This document shows positions 8,896 through 18,019 of a stretch of 64,000 nt of DNA, piece by piece. The notes beneath the pieces were generated by a model that was given only the letters and a program-made list of their open reading frames with translations, had not been told where the DNA came from and did not search any database. The position numbers and the translations under genes were made by a program. The stretch covers positions 62,001 through 126,000 of IMG/VR virus record IMGVR_UViG_3300032241_002679, one strand, 5' to 3'. Each line of letters starts with the position of its first letter. Position 1 is the stretch's first letter. This DNA is from a virus.

Positions 8896-9918
8896 ATGAA
8901 AAATAAAAAAGCATTAATAACTGGAATAAATGGTCAAGATGGTAGCTATCTTGCCGAATTATTACTCTCAAAAAATTATGAAGTATGGGGAACTATTAAA
9001 AGAAATTCTGTATCTGAAACACAGTCAACAAGAATTGAACACTTAAGATCTAAAAATTTAATAAAATTAGAATATGCTGACTTAACAGATATGTCATCAC
9101 TTGTTCGAATATTATCCCATATTCAACCAGATGAGGTTTATAATTTAGCAGCACAATCACATGTTAGAATTAGCTTTGATCAACCAATTTATACCGCAAA
9201 TGTTGTTGCCATAGGAACACTTAATTTATTAGAAGCAATTAGAATTGTTTCACCAAAATCAAAATTTTATCAAGCTAGTTCTTCTGAAATGTTTGGTAAT
9301 ACAATTGATGAAGACGGATATCAAAGAGAAACAACAAAAATGAATCCTGTTTCTCCATATGGTTGTTCTAAAGTTTTTTCGTATAATATTTGTAAAAATT
9401 ATCGTAATTCATATGGGATGAAAATATGGAATGGTATTTTATTTAATCATGAATCCCCAAGAAGAGGAACTAATTTTGTGACAAATAAAGTTGTCAAATC
9501 AGCCGTTAAAATAAAGTTAGGTTTACAAGATTTTTTATATCTTGGTAATTTAGATGCCACAAGAGATTGGGGACATGCAAAAGATTATGTCGAGGCCATG
9601 TGGATGATGTTACAAACTGATACACCAGATGACTATGTTTGCGCAACTGGAATATCACATTCAGTTAAAGACCTTTGTGAGTACACATTTTCAAAATTAG
9701 AAATGAATTATCAAGATTATGTTAAAATAGAGGAAAAACACTTAAGACCAGAGGAATTAAATGTTTTAAAGGGTGATGCAACTAAATTAAAAAAAAATGT
9801 AAATTGGAAACCAAAATATACATTTGAAACTATGTTAGACGAAATGATTAATTATTGGATTAATCATTATGAAAATAATAACATCTATAATATTAATGAA
9901 GTTAATACAATATTTTGA
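8896..9918 (+). CDS. gmd: GDP-mannose 4,6-dehydratase
   Basis: This 340-residue protein is full length for Gmd. The NADP loop ITGINGQDGSYLAELL (GxxGxxG) is at residues 8-23. The YxxxK catalytic pair is in SPYGCSKVFSYN, and the family signature NGILFNHESPRRGTNFVT is intact. Gmd converts GDP-mannose to GDP-4-keto-6-deoxymannose, the common precursor of GDP-fucose, perosamine, rhamnose and colitose. No GDP-fucose synthase is visible; the partner may be the E1-like dehydratase and RmlD-like reductase earlier in the cassette, or host enzymes. Confidence 0.92.
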   Translation: MKNKKALITGINGQDGSYLAELLLSKNYEVWGTIKRNSVSETQSTRIEHLRSKNLIKLEYADLTDMSSLVRILSHIQPDEVYNLAAQSHVRISFDQPIYTANVVAIGTLNLLEAIRIVSPKSKFYQASSSEMFGNTIDEDGYQRETTKMNPVSPYGCSKVFSYNICKNYRNSYGMKIWNGILFNHESPRRGTNFVTNKVVKSAVKIKLGLQDFLYLGNLDATRDWGHAKDYVEAMWMMLQTDTPDDYVCATGISHSVKDLCEYTFSKLEMNYQDYVKIEEKHLRPEELNVLKGDATKLKKNVNWKPKYTFETMLDEMINYWINHYENNNIYNINEVNTIF

Positions 9919-9926
9919 TATTTATA
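9917..9926 (+). promoter_or_regulatory. ATATTTAT box before the PhoH-like gene
   Basis: GATATTTATA lies at the gmd stop codon, 21 bp (first A to start codon) before the ATG at 9939. Because it would lie inside a gene starting at 9915, it favours 9939 as the true start. It is one of a recurring set of boxes described in the findings. Confidence 0.5.
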
Positions 9927-9938
9927 CAAAAAGACTGC

Positions 9939-10775
9939 ATGAATAAAAAGACAGGAGAAAGAAAAACAAGAACTAGAAAAACTAACGAATTATCAGCATC
10001 ATCAGAGACCCAAACAGAAATAAAGAACAAACCAGATATAAACGAAATCATTCACTTCTACGAGCCATTTAAATGTAAAAATAAGCCCCAAAAAGACCTT
10101 ATAAATCTAATCAATGAGAAAGATATTGTAATTGCTTCAGGCCCAGCAGGGGTTGGTAAATCGTATATAACGATAGCTAGAGCATTAGAGCTATTAAAAG
10201 CCACAAATACTCCATTTTCTAAAATAATTTTATCAAAACCAGCCGTAGAATCGGATGAACATCATGGTTTTTTACCAGGCAATATGAGAGAAAAAATGGA
10301 GCCATTTATTGCTTCTTCATTAGATATTTTTGACAAATTAATTGGAAGATCAAATAGACTTAGATTAGAAGAATTAGAATATCTAGAAATACAACCACTT
10401 GCTTATATAAGAGGTAAATCTATTGATAATACAATTTTAATAATGGAAGAAGCTCAGAATATGACACCAGTCCAAATGAAAAATTTATTAACTAGAATTG
10501 GTAACAATAGTAAATTTATTATTTCTGGAGATTTAGATCAATCCGATAGGTTTAAGAATGTTAAACATAGTGGTCTATATGACGCAATTCAAAAACATAG
10601 CAATATATCTGAGATTGGTTTTATAGAATTCGATGAATCTCAAATAGTAAGAAATCAAATAATTAGTAAAATATTAGCAAATTATAAAATACCAGAATAT
10701 AAGCCAGAATATAAACCAGAATATAAAAAAGAAAAAAAATCATTATTTAAAAAAATATTTAATTTTTTTAAATAA
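9939..10775 (+). CDS. PhoH-like ATPase
   Basis: The protein has about 278 residues from the ATG at 9939; an in-frame ATG at 9915 overlaps gmd and was not preferred. Walker A is ASGPAGVGKSYITIA and Walker B is ILIMEEAQN, followed by the sensor strand FIISGDLDQSD, as in the PhoH family of RNA-associated ATPases that is common in phages. The C-terminus has a small tandem repeat (EYKP three times) and then a basic tail (KKSLFKKIFNFFK). The role in phages is not established; RNA processing is suspected. Confidence 0.85.
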   Translation: MNKKTGERKTRTRKTNELSASSETQTEIKNKPDINEIIHFYEPFKCKNKPQKDLINLINEKDIVIASGPAGVGKSYITIARALELLKATNTPFSKIILSKPAVESDEHHGFLPGNMREKMEPFIASSLDIFDKLIGRSNRLRLEELEYLEIQPLAYIRGKSIDNTILIMEEAQNMTPVQMKNLLTRIGNNSKFIISGDLDQSDRFKNVKHSGLYDAIQKHSNISEIGFIEFDESQIVRNQIISKILANYKIPEYKPEYKPEYKKEKKSLFKKIFNFFK

Positions 10776-10779
10776 AAAC

Positions 10780-10809
10780 TTGACTTATAGTATTATCTAA
10801 TTATTTTAG
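10780..10809 (+). promoter_or_regulatory. Bacteroidota-type promoter (candidate)
   Basis: TTG at 10780-10782 (within TTGACT), a 19-bp spacer, then TATTTTAG at 10802-10809, one mismatch from TAnnTTTG at the seventh position. The -7 element ends 4 bp before the ATG at 10814, so a transcript from it would be nearly leaderless. Confidence 0.4.
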
Positions 10810-10813
10810 ATAC

Positions 10814-11413
10814 ATGTTTATAAATGTATCAATAAATGAAGTATTACGAGATTTTATCTCTCAATTAACATATGTCTATGACAAATATATAGGACCGTCT
10901 AATATAAAGGAAGGCGATGTTACTAATTTTGAATTAATGAATTTTTTCAAATTTGATAGCAAATTTGAAATGAGTAAATTCATTTACATGGAAGCACCAT
11001 TAGAAATTTTTGGACACGCTGATTTAATGTCTGATAATCTAATGAATCATTTTAATTATTTCATAGAAGAAATGAAGGATGAGGAAATAAATGTTAAATT
11101 AGTTAGCAGAGAAGTAAATAAAAGTATACCATCTACCCTTTTCTTCCTATCTAAAACGGGTTGCAGGGCTCAAGATATTCACTTCGTTGATGACTCAAAA
11201 AAAGAATGGGATAACGCTGATATATTAATCACAGCAAACCCAGATGCATTAATTAATAAACCAAATGGTAAAATATCGGTTAAAATAAAAGCTAGCTATA
11301 ATAAAGATATAGCAGCTGATTTTGAATTGGATTCAATTTTAGATTTTATTAAAGACGAAAATCTTAGAACTAAAATTTTAACTACAAAAATAACAACATA
11401 CGAAGAAATTTAA
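10814..11413 (+). CDS. HAD-superfamily-like protein
   Basis: In this 199-residue protein the central region reads like the second half of a HAD phosphatase: VKLVSREVNKSIPSTLFFL (motif II/III spacing) and DIHFVDDSKKEWDNADILIT, where the DD pair would bind metal. The N-terminal DxD nucleophile motif of HAD enzymes is not obvious, so catalysis is doubtful. It is preceded by a candidate promoter and followed after 3 bp by a small unknown gene. Possible roles are nucleotide metabolism or a non-catalytic derivative. Confidence 0.45.
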   Translation: MFINVSINEVLRDFISQLTYVYDKYIGPSNIKEGDVTNFELMNFFKFDSKFEMSKFIYMEAPLEIFGHADLMSDNLMNHFNYFIEEMKDEEINVKLVSREVNKSIPSTLFFLSKTGCRAQDIHFVDDSKKEWDNADILITANPDALINKPNGKISVKIKASYNKDIAADFELDSILDFIKDENLRTKILTTKITTYEEI

Positions 11414-11416
11414 ATT

Positions 11417-11773
11417 ATGCTAGAATTTGGAGACTCAATCTATTATATAGATTTAAAAGCTTTTGACAACGTACTTACAATTAATAAGGGTAGTGATGGT
11501 AAAACAACAAGGGATCAAGAAATGAAAATAGTATATGATGGTGGCGGAAATATAGTGAGCACTGAAACATATGAAAGAATATCCCCACAGCATAAAGAAA
11601 TTGATGCGGCAAAATATGATTTACTTAAAACATTTATTGAATATATTATTGATTATGAAGATGAAAGTGATGATACACTTGGTGCTGAAAGAGCATTAAA
11701 TTCAACTCCATTAGGTTATAAAATAGTATTTAATACTCTATATAAAGAAGGTATTATAAAAGAAAAAAAATAA
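11417..11773 (+). CDS. Hypothetical protein
   Basis: A 118-residue protein with no recognised motif. The first half is predicted beta-rich (SIYYIDLKAFDNVLTINKG, KIVYDGGGNIVSTETYERI); the second half is helical and acidic (IIDYEDESDD). It sits 3 bp after the HAD-like gene and 22 bp before a glycosyltransferase, so it is cotranscribed with them. Confidence 0.6.
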   Translation: MLEFGDSIYYIDLKAFDNVLTINKGSDGKTTRDQEMKIVYDGGGNIVSTETYERISPQHKEIDAAKYDLLKTFIEYIIDYEDESDDTLGAERALNSTPLGYKIVFNTLYKEGIIKEKK

Positions 11774-11795
11774 TAATGTCTAAAAAAAAATTAAT

Positions 11796-12914
11796 ATGGA
11801 CGAAAAACAACAAAAATTAGAACAAATAAAACAAGTTATTGAAAAATTAAAAACAAAAGATTTTAATTTTTATTTTTTCACTTTAGATACAAAGGGAAAT
11901 CCAAGCGCTGGTATAGCTAATATTTATGAACATGTAAAACTTCTAAATGAATTTGGCTATAAAGCATATATTATGCATGAAAAAGCTGATTATAAACTTA
12001 GAGGTGATGAAAATGGTATGGGCATTGCTGATTGGCTTGGGGAAGAATATGCAAGCCTTCCACACATAGCAATCGAAGGACAAAATTTAAATATTAGTCC
12101 AGCTGATTTTATTGTAATACCAGAAATTTTTTCTACAATAATGGATCAAATTAAAACATTTCCATGTAGAAAAATTGTAATGTGTCAGAATTATGATTAT
12201 TTGTTGGAATTATTGCCAATTGGAAAAAGATGGGATATTGATTATGGATTTACACATGTAATAACAACGACTGAAAAACAATCTCAGTATGTTAGAAATT
12301 TATTCCCTACAGTTAGAACACATGTCGTTCCAGTATCCATACCACAATACTTTTCTCCTAACACAAAACCCAAAAAACCAATTATAGCAATCTTAAGTAG
12401 AAATCAGACTGATACTGTTAAAATTGCAAAATCGTTCTATCTCCAATATCCAATTTATAAATGGATTACATTTAAGGAATTAAGAGGACTATCACGTAAA
12501 ACATTTGCTGATGAACTAAAAGACTGTTGTCTAGCTGTCTGGGTAGATGATAGTTCTGGATTTGGAACATTTCCTCTTGAAGCTATGGAATGTAACACAC
12601 CAGTAATCGGTAAAATTCCTAATCTAATTCCAGATTGGATGGAGACAAAAGATGAACATGGTAATCCCGCAATTAAAAATAATGGAGTATGGACAAATAC
12701 TACATTAAATATTCCTGAGTTAATAGCAACGTATATGAAAATATTTTTTGAAGACGCTCTTCCCAATGATCTATTGGAAAGTATGAAAGAAAGTACTGGT
12801 CATTATACAGCAGAACAACAAAAAATTGTTGCAAGCAATGTCTATGATATTTTAGTTCAAGAAAGAATAGGGGAATTTAATAACATCCTAGCTAACGAAA
12901 GAGTGGAAGCTTAA
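11796..12914 (+). CDS. GT-B fold glycosyltransferase
   Basis: The 372-residue protein has the two-domain layout of GT-B enzymes. The N-terminal domain has GIANIYEHVKLLNEFGYKAY (acceptor-side helix after the first strand). The C-terminal domain starts near KKPIIAILSRN and carries SSGFGTFPLEAMECNTPVIG, the E-x7-E-like loop that holds the nucleotide sugar in GT4 proteins. It is the first of two adjacent glycosyltransferases. It may modify phage DNA, virion or host surface glycans; the target is unknown. Confidence 0.75.
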   Translation: MDEKQQKLEQIKQVIEKLKTKDFNFYFFTLDTKGNPSAGIANIYEHVKLLNEFGYKAYIMHEKADYKLRGDENGMGIADWLGEEYASLPHIAIEGQNLNISPADFIVIPEIFSTIMDQIKTFPCRKIVMCQNYDYLLELLPIGKRWDIDYGFTHVITTTEKQSQYVRNLFPTVRTHVVPVSIPQYFSPNTKPKKPIIAILSRNQTDTVKIAKSFYLQYPIYKWITFKELRGLSRKTFADELKDCCLAVWVDDSSGFGTFPLEAMECNTPVIGKIPNLIPDWMETKDEHGNPAIKNNGVWTNTTLNIPELIATYMKIFFEDALPNDLLESMKESTGHYTAEQQKIVASNVYDILVQERIGEFNNILANERVEA

Positions 12915-12959
12915 TATAACAATAAGATACTCAAATAGAAGTATAAAAAAAAATAAATT

Positions 12960-13775
12960 ATGAAACAAACAGAAAATAAAAATTTAACGGACATTTCTGT
13001 CATACTTCCAGTACACGAAGTAGATGAAATAACAAAACAATTATTTCTAAATTCAGTAAAGAGTGTTGAGGGACAAAAAGTTAGACCAGATGAACTATTA
13101 ATTGTTGTTCCGACAAATAGTGAAGCTAGTAATTATGTAAAATCAGTAGATTACGGAGAAATAAAGGATATAGTTACTATACTAGAGAATGATGGTCCAA
13201 CGGATTTTGCTAGTCAGACAAATTTTGGTGTCAGTAATGCAAAATCAGAATGGGTATCTCTATTGGAATATGATGACGAATATGCTAATACATGGTTTAA
13301 AAATGTATTAGAATATCGTGAAGCCTATCCGAATGTAGGTTTATTTATGCCAATTATTGTTGACGTAGATTCTAAAGGCTTATTTGTTGGATTTACAAAT
13401 GAAGCTGTATGGGCAACTAGTTTTTCAGATGAAATTGGTATTTTAGATCTCAATGCATTATTGGCATATCAGAATTTTAATATTGATGGAATTGTGATTA
13501 AAAAATCATATTTTGATGAATATGGCGGTTTTAAGCCAAGCATTAAATTAACGTTTATTTATGAATTCTTGTTAAGAATGGCGTTTAAAGATGTAAGAAT
13601 TATGACGATTCCAAAATTTGGTTATAAACATATAAACCAAAGAGAAAATTCTTTATTCGCTAACTATAAGGATAGTATTAATCCAGTTGAAGCTAGATGG
13701 TGGCTTAGTCAAGCTAAGAAAGAATATTATTTTGACAAAGACAGAAAAATAACATATGATAAATCAATAGTCTAA
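12960..13775 (+). CDS. GT2-like glycosyltransferase
   Basis: The 271-residue protein begins with the GT2 strand ISVILPVHEVDEIT. It has SVKSVEGQKVRPDELLIV and the donor-binding segment SEWVSLLEYDDEYANTWF, where EYDDE takes the DxD position. FNIDGIVIKKSYFDEYGGF matches the downstream acceptor-site region. It follows the GT-B gene by 45 bp and ends one base before the sigma factor gene, so it is likely in the same operon. Confidence 0.75.
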   Translation: MKQTENKNLTDISVILPVHEVDEITKQLFLNSVKSVEGQKVRPDELLIVVPTNSEASNYVKSVDYGEIKDIVTILENDGPTDFASQTNFGVSNAKSEWVSLLEYDDEYANTWFKNVLEYREAYPNVGLFMPIIVDVDSKGLFVGFTNEAVWATSFSDEIGILDLNALLAYQNFNIDGIVIKKSYFDEYGGFKPSIKLTFIYEFLLRMAFKDVRIMTIPKFGYKHINQRENSLFANYKDSINPVEARWWLSQAKKEYYFDKDRKITYDKSIV

Positions 13776-14501
13776 ATGGTTAATAAAAGGGGACGCAAAA
13801 GAAAGAATGAAATTTATTTTGGTCCAGATGAGGAGAAAGCCGTTAATGACTATTTAGCTTCAAGTGATGACAAAGAAAGAAACTTAATTTATAATCAATG
13901 GCTCAAAGATCCATTGGACAAAATGATAGAATCTATTATCAGAAGATATAAATTATATAGAAAGGGTGAAACGTTTGAAGATTTGCATACGGACACTCTT
14001 TCTTTTCTTATGACTAAAGCTCATAAATTTGAAAATGCAAGAGGTAAAAAAGCTTATTCTTATTATGGAACAATTTGTAAACATTATATTTTAGGTCTTT
14101 TAATAAAAGATGAAAAATATACTAGACAAACAGCTTCTTATGAAGATATTTCATCTAATATTGAAGAACGAAAAGATTTAAGTTATGTAATTGATGAAGA
14201 TGAATTTTCAATGGATGCATTTTTGTCTGAATTAATTGATGGTATCAAAAAAGAAATGGACGAAGATACTGTATCAAAAAAAAGGTTGACTGATAACGAA
14301 AAAAAAGTTGGCTATGCATTAATTGAAATATTAGAGAATTGGGAAAAAGCCTTTGATACAATGCGAGGCGGTTCAAAATATAATAAAAACTCAATTCTTG
14401 AGACAATGAGAAATTATACAAATCTATCCACTAAAGATATAAGACTCGCTATGAGAAGATTTAAAGAATTATACGAGTTATTAAAAAACAACAATTTATA
14501 A
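13776..14501 (+). CDS. Late-transcription sigma factor (T4 gp55-like)
   Basis: The 241-residue basic protein has a sigma-70 region 2-like core at about residues 45-110: MIESIIRRYKLYRKGETFED, then LSFLMTKAHKFENARGKKAYSYYGTICKHYILG, where the aromatic/basic helix would contact the -10 element. The C-terminal half (about residues 165-235) has helices that may replace region 4. T4 gp55 directs late transcription by recognising only a -10 box. A candidate box for this protein is the recurring ATATTTAT motif in the window. It starts directly after the stop of the GT2 gene. Confidence 0.7.
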   Translation: MVNKRGRKRKNEIYFGPDEEKAVNDYLASSDDKERNLIYNQWLKDPLDKMIESIIRRYKLYRKGETFEDLHTDTLSFLMTKAHKFENARGKKAYSYYGTICKHYILGLLIKDEKYTRQTASYEDISSNIEERKDLSYVIDEDEFSMDAFLSELIDGIKKEMDEDTVSKKRLTDNEKKVGYALIEILENWEKAFDTMRGGSKYNKNSILETMRNYTNLSTKDIRLAMRRFKELYELLKNNNL

Positions 14502-14502
14502 G

Positions 14503-14525
14503 CCTAAAAAAAACATTTTTTTAGG
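14503..14525 (+). terminator. Weak A/T-rich hairpin after the sigma gene
   Basis: CCTAAAAAAA and TTTTTTTAGG can pair around a 3-base loop just after the sigma factor stop. The stem is almost all A/T, so termination is uncertain. It runs directly into the next ATATTTAT box. Confidence 0.35.
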
Positions 14526-14534
14526 TATTTATAT
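14525..14534 (+). promoter_or_regulatory. ATATTTAT-type box (GTATTTATAT)
   Basis: A variant of the recurring box, 24 bp before the ATG at 14549, at the head of the baseplate gene run. Confidence 0.45.
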
Positions 14535-14548
14535 ATAAACTATATTAT

Positions 14549-14932
14549 ATGCCTAGAAAAAAGAAACAGGATATTAAAATTAATAATTTAGCTAGTTTAG
14601 AAGGTCTATGTCAAGAAACATACAACGATGCTTGTTTGCAAATTATTGACGCTCAAATTAGTATAAATGAATTAAAGGTTAATTCCAATCCAGTTGATGT
14701 TGATGATTTAACAAAAATTGCTAAAGAAAAAGGTGGGTTATTGAAAGTTAAAGATTCCGCAATTAGAATTAAGTTGGAATTGGCAAAACTTCAGTCTGAA
14801 ATTATTAAAAATCAAGGTAATATCGAAGCTGCTGTACAAGAAAGAGGTCATGGACAAGCTTCATTAAATGATTTTAAGAGTATAAGAGAAATGCTTAAAA
14901 AAGACAATGACTTAAACACTGATTTTGAATAA
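14549..14932 (+). CDS. Possible small terminase subunit (gp16-like)
   Basis: The 127-residue, helix-rich protein has a basic N-terminus (MPRKKKQD) and a central segment of two long helices (YNDACLQIIDAQISINEL and RIKLELAKLQSEIIKNQ), a layout like gp16-type small terminases. It stands at the head of the structural operon and ends 2 bp before a large structural gene. Sequence similarity to gp16 is weak by eye, and the large terminase is far away on the other strand. It could equally be a tail assembly factor. Confidence 0.35.
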   Translation: MPRKKKQDIKINNLASLEGLCQETYNDACLQIIDAQISINELKVNSNPVDVDDLTKIAKEKGGLLKVKDSAIRIKLELAKLQSEIIKNQGNIEAAVQERGHGQASLNDFKSIREMLKKDNDLNTDFE

Positions 14933-14934
14933 CT

Positions 14935-16377
14935 ATGGGAGTTTTAGATCAAAAACAACAAATATTTGGCAACATTGCAGCTGCTAGATCTTTAACTGAG
15001 GGACTTCCTACGTTAAATGCAAACTCCTCATTTCCATCAATAAATAATGATGGGGATTCAATTAGTTTTTTAACTGATTTAATAAAAGCTCTAGTCGGAT
15101 TTCAAGAATTACAAAAGACAATAGAAACTATTATTAGTACAAATTTAATAGAAATTGAAAGAGAAATTAAAATTGCTTTAAAATCACAACTTAAATCAAT
15201 TGTAAGTTGCAATGTCAATCCTTCCATACCAGATTGGTTAAAATATGGTAATGTAGGTGCTAAATTTAAAGTATCTCAAGTTGATTTTGTAAATTTAATG
15301 TTTGTTAACCCAACTTCAGATGCTGGCAAATTATTATATAATAATATTAAATCAAATTTAATAGATAGTACTGATTTTAATACATTTTTGTATCAAACCA
15401 TTCAAAATAATGGTACTGTAGAAGGATGGGGACATCAAACTATGGGCGATGATATTTTAAATTTTAAATATACAGCTAAAGATATAAGTAATACAGATCC
15501 AAACAATACTATAACTGTCAATGCTAGTAAGTATTATACCAATAATAAAACATTAACAGATTTAAATAATGATTATATTGATAGTGTAAATTTATTAAAT
15601 GCGCCAAAACTAATCACTAATTTAATTGATAATATTTTTGGCACCGTCTCAAGTACTCTTAATAAATCTCTTACACAATTAAATAAAGAAGCTCAAATAA
15701 CAACAGTTGTAAATAATCTTACAAAAGCAAAATCAAACGATGTTATAAATAGTAGTTATTTTCAATTTAATAGTAGTCAAATCAGTGCTCAGGAGGCAAA
15801 TGCATTACAGAGAAGAAACGGACAATCATTAGTAACTACTAGTAGTCAAATACAGACAAGCGTACCGTTTAGTTCTCTACAGACAATGAATACAAATGTA
15901 AGTAGTGCTACTAATCCTCTAGAAACAAGAAACGCTGTTTCATCATCATTAAATAGTATTGGAAATGATTTAGGTTCTTTAGCAACTAACCCAATTGATG
16001 CAAATACTATTAAATTAAATTTTATTCAATCATTAATTGATAATTTAATTAAATGCATTGTAGATACAATCTTATCCCCAAAAATTGTATCACTTTTTTT
16101 ATTAAATTATAAAATTATAAATGGACCAACAGCAACATTTACTGATGTTATTGATTTTATGGAAAAAAATAAAAATTTATTATATAATGTTATAAAGGGT
16201 ATTTCAGCTTCAATAATTAAAGTATTATTAAAATTTGCTTTAGGGGAAATTGGAAAATTGGTTACTGCATCTGTGGGGAAAAAATCATTAGATAAAAATA
16301 ATTTATATATAGCACAATTATTAACATTAGTTGGTGTTCCGCCAAGTATTATACAATTAATAAATAAACTAGTATGA
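14935..16377 (+). CDS. Putative tail/baseplate structural protein
   Basis: This 480-residue protein is rich in Asn, Ser, Thr and Ile, without recognised motifs. Segments such as LIDNIFGTVSSTLNKSLTQL and FIQSLIDNLIKCIVDTIL are amphipathic or hydrophobic helices. The middle (about 270-330) is Ser/Gln/Thr-rich, as in fibrous virion proteins. It is coupled to the next gene by a 4-bp overlap and lies upstream of a gp5-like hub gene, so a baseplate or tail role is inferred from position. Confidence 0.5.
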   Translation: MGVLDQKQQIFGNIAAARSLTEGLPTLNANSSFPSINNDGDSISFLTDLIKALVGFQELQKTIETIISTNLIEIEREIKIALKSQLKSIVSCNVNPSIPDWLKYGNVGAKFKVSQVDFVNLMFVNPTSDAGKLLYNNIKSNLIDSTDFNTFLYQTIQNNGTVEGWGHQTMGDDILNFKYTAKDISNTDPNNTITVNASKYYTNNKTLTDLNNDYIDSVNLLNAPKLITNLIDNIFGTVSSTLNKSLTQLNKEAQITTVVNNLTKAKSNDVINSSYFQFNSSQISAQEANALQRRNGQSLVTTSSQIQTSVPFSSLQTMNTNVSSATNPLETRNAVSSSLNSIGNDLGSLATNPIDANTIKLNFIQSLIDNLIKCIVDTILSPKIVSLFLLNYKIINGPTATFTDVIDFMEKNKNLLYNVIKGISASIIKVLLKFALGEIGKLVTASVGKKSLDKNNLYIAQLLTLVGVPPSIIQLINKLV

Positions 16378-16823
16378 GTGATGTAAATACAGGAATGCAA
16401 TCGCAAACTCCTACAAATAATTTTGATTTTAGTTCCATTAGTGATGTATTAAATGTCGTTAGTTCTTCATTTAGTATATCAGATACCCCTATAACACCTC
16501 TTCCACCACCACTTATATTAATTGGTGGTGTACTTAGAACTGGGTTGAGTGCTGATGAAATAGCATCAAATATTATATCAAGACAATCAGAAGCTGGATT
16601 AATTGTTGGGGATGCATTTGCTGATGGAAAAAATTCATTAGAACAAATGGAATTGATAAGAATTCAAGAAATAATAAAGGCACTAATGCTTAATGCTAAA
16701 ATAGAAGTTGTAATCCCACCAGGTGTTTCTGTTACATCCGTTGGTATAGGTAATTTAGGGGCACCAGTATTATCATTAGGTTATACAACAACTATTGGTT
16801 CTGGATATGGTGTAATACGTTAA
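16374..16823 (+). CDS. Putative baseplate protein
   Basis: In this 149-residue protein a Ser/Asn-rich N-terminus is followed by a Pro-rich hydrophobic stretch (ITPLPPPLILIGGVL). A helical middle and a Gly-rich C-terminal end (LGYTTTIGSGYGVIR) follow. No family is recognised. Overlap with the preceding gene (ATGA) and the gp5-like gene close behind suggest a baseplate component. Confidence 0.45.
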   Translation: MSDVNTGMQSQTPTNNFDFSSISDVLNVVSSSFSISDTPITPLPPPLILIGGVLRTGLSADEIASNIISRQSEAGLIVGDAFADGKNSLEQMELIRIQEIIKALMLNAKIEVVIPPGVSVTSVGIGNLGAPVLSLGYTTTIGSGYGVIR

Positions 16824-16833
16824 ATTTTTTAAT

Positions 16834-17013
16834 ATGACAGTAAATTTTGAGGAAATGTCTAATAATGAAATACTCTTTCATATAAAACAATTAGAAGCTG
16901 ATCATGAGGCTATAAAAATTAAAATGCTTAGGGATTATGATAAAATGATTGAATTAGAAAATGAATTTGATAAAGCAAATAAAATTTTATTAAAAAGATT
17001 AAAAGGCGAATAA
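16834..17013 (+). CDS. Small coiled-coil protein
   Basis: This short gene encodes 59 residues. It starts MTVNFEEMSNNEI and continues as one charged helix with heptad-like spacing (IKQLEADHEAIKIKMLRDYD, IELENEFDKANKILLKRLKG). It is tightly packed: 10 bp after the previous stop and 1 bp before the hub gene, which supports real coding. The function is unknown; it may be an assembly chaperone or a small virion part. Confidence 0.6.
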   Translation: MTVNFEEMSNNEILFHIKQLEADHEAIKIKMLRDYDKMIELENEFDKANKILLKRLKGE

Positions 17014-17014
17014 C

Positions 17015-17992
17015 ATGGCTGGTGGAGAATATAAATATATATTTGGACAGAATAAATTAGTTCCTAATGAAGAAGCTCTTAAAAGGGTTCAAATTGGTAT
17101 TGTGGCTAGCGTTGATGATCCAAATTCATTGGGGAGAATAAAAGCAGTTATCCAAGGACCAGCACAAAAAGGAGGTGATGACGGATTATCATTAGATGAA
17201 TTAGCTTGGTGTTATCCAATGGTACCAAAATTTTTCTTATCAACACCAAAAGTCGGTGAGGCTGTATTTATCTTTATTCTTAATGATAAAAAAACACATG
17301 CTGATAGATTATATCTCGGCCCAATAATTTCTCAGTTAAATAAGTTAGATTATGACTCAATTAATTCAACAGCCCTAAGCTCATTTAGTTTTGCTCTATT
17401 AAATCCAACATCTAATTTTGATACAATACCAGCATTAAAAGGTGTATTTCCATTAGTTGATGATATTTCAATCCAAGGTAGATATAACACAGATATTATA
17501 CTGAGAGAAAATGAAATATTAATAAGAGCTGGTAAATTTGTTGAAAGTACGCCAACACAGACTAATCCATATAATTTTCAATTTAATAATACCACACAGG
17601 GTTATTTTCACATAAAAAATAATGTATACCTTGAAGCACAGAGTAAATCAGATACAAGAGCAAAGGGTAGTGTCGCTAATATTATAGCAAACAAAATAAA
17701 TTTAATATCTCTTAATGGTACGCCACAATTTAATGTTTTACAACAAGACGGACAAATAAATGATGATGAAATATTAAATATAATTCAAAAAGCCCATCCA
17801 GTTCCATTTGGTGATTTACTTGTAGAATATCTTAAACTATTTAAAAAAGCATTTTTAAACCACGTACATAATGCATATGGTCAAGCACCACCCACAGATC
17901 TCACAAGTGGAACTTTAAATGTCACTGATTTTAGAAATAAATCCGATGATTTAGAAGCTAGAATGTTATCCAAAAATATTAATATTAACTAA
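17015..17992 (+). CDS. Baseplate hub protein, gp5 OB-fold type
   Basis: In this 325-residue protein residues ~26-110 match the N-terminal OB-fold of T4 gp5: VQIGIVASVDDPNSLGRIK, then LAWCYPMVPKFF and TPKVGEAVFIF, the YP...PxxGExVW-type signature of hub/spike proteins. A lysozyme domain and a clear beta-helix spike are absent; the C-terminal part may be a short spike connector (QAPPTDLTSGTLN). It would centre the baseplate under the tail tube. Confidence 0.75.
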   Translation: MAGGEYKYIFGQNKLVPNEEALKRVQIGIVASVDDPNSLGRIKAVIQGPAQKGGDDGLSLDELAWCYPMVPKFFLSTPKVGEAVFIFILNDKKTHADRLYLGPIISQLNKLDYDSINSTALSSFSFALLNPTSNFDTIPALKGVFPLVDDISIQGRYNTDIILRENEILIRAGKFVESTPTQTNPYNFQFNNTTQGYFHIKNNVYLEAQSKSDTRAKGSVANIIANKINLISLNGTPQFNVLQQDGQINDDEILNIIQKAHPVPFGDLLVEYLKLFKKAFLNHVHNAYGQAPPTDLTSGTLNVTDFRNKSDDLEARMLSKNININ

Positions 17993-17998
17993 TATTGT

Positions 17999-18008
17999 GA
18001 TATTTATT
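17999..18008 (+). promoter_or_regulatory. ATATTTAT box (GATATTTATT)
   Basis: Lies in the short gap between the hub gene and the next gene, 20 bp (first A to ATG) before the start at 18020. Confidence 0.5.
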
Positions 18009-18019
18009 ATAAAAAGATA

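Noticed and set aside
9915-9938. Start of the PhoH-like gene at 9915
   Set aside because: It would overlap the gmd stop and contain the ATATTTAT box; the ATG at 9939 has the usual spacing from the box.
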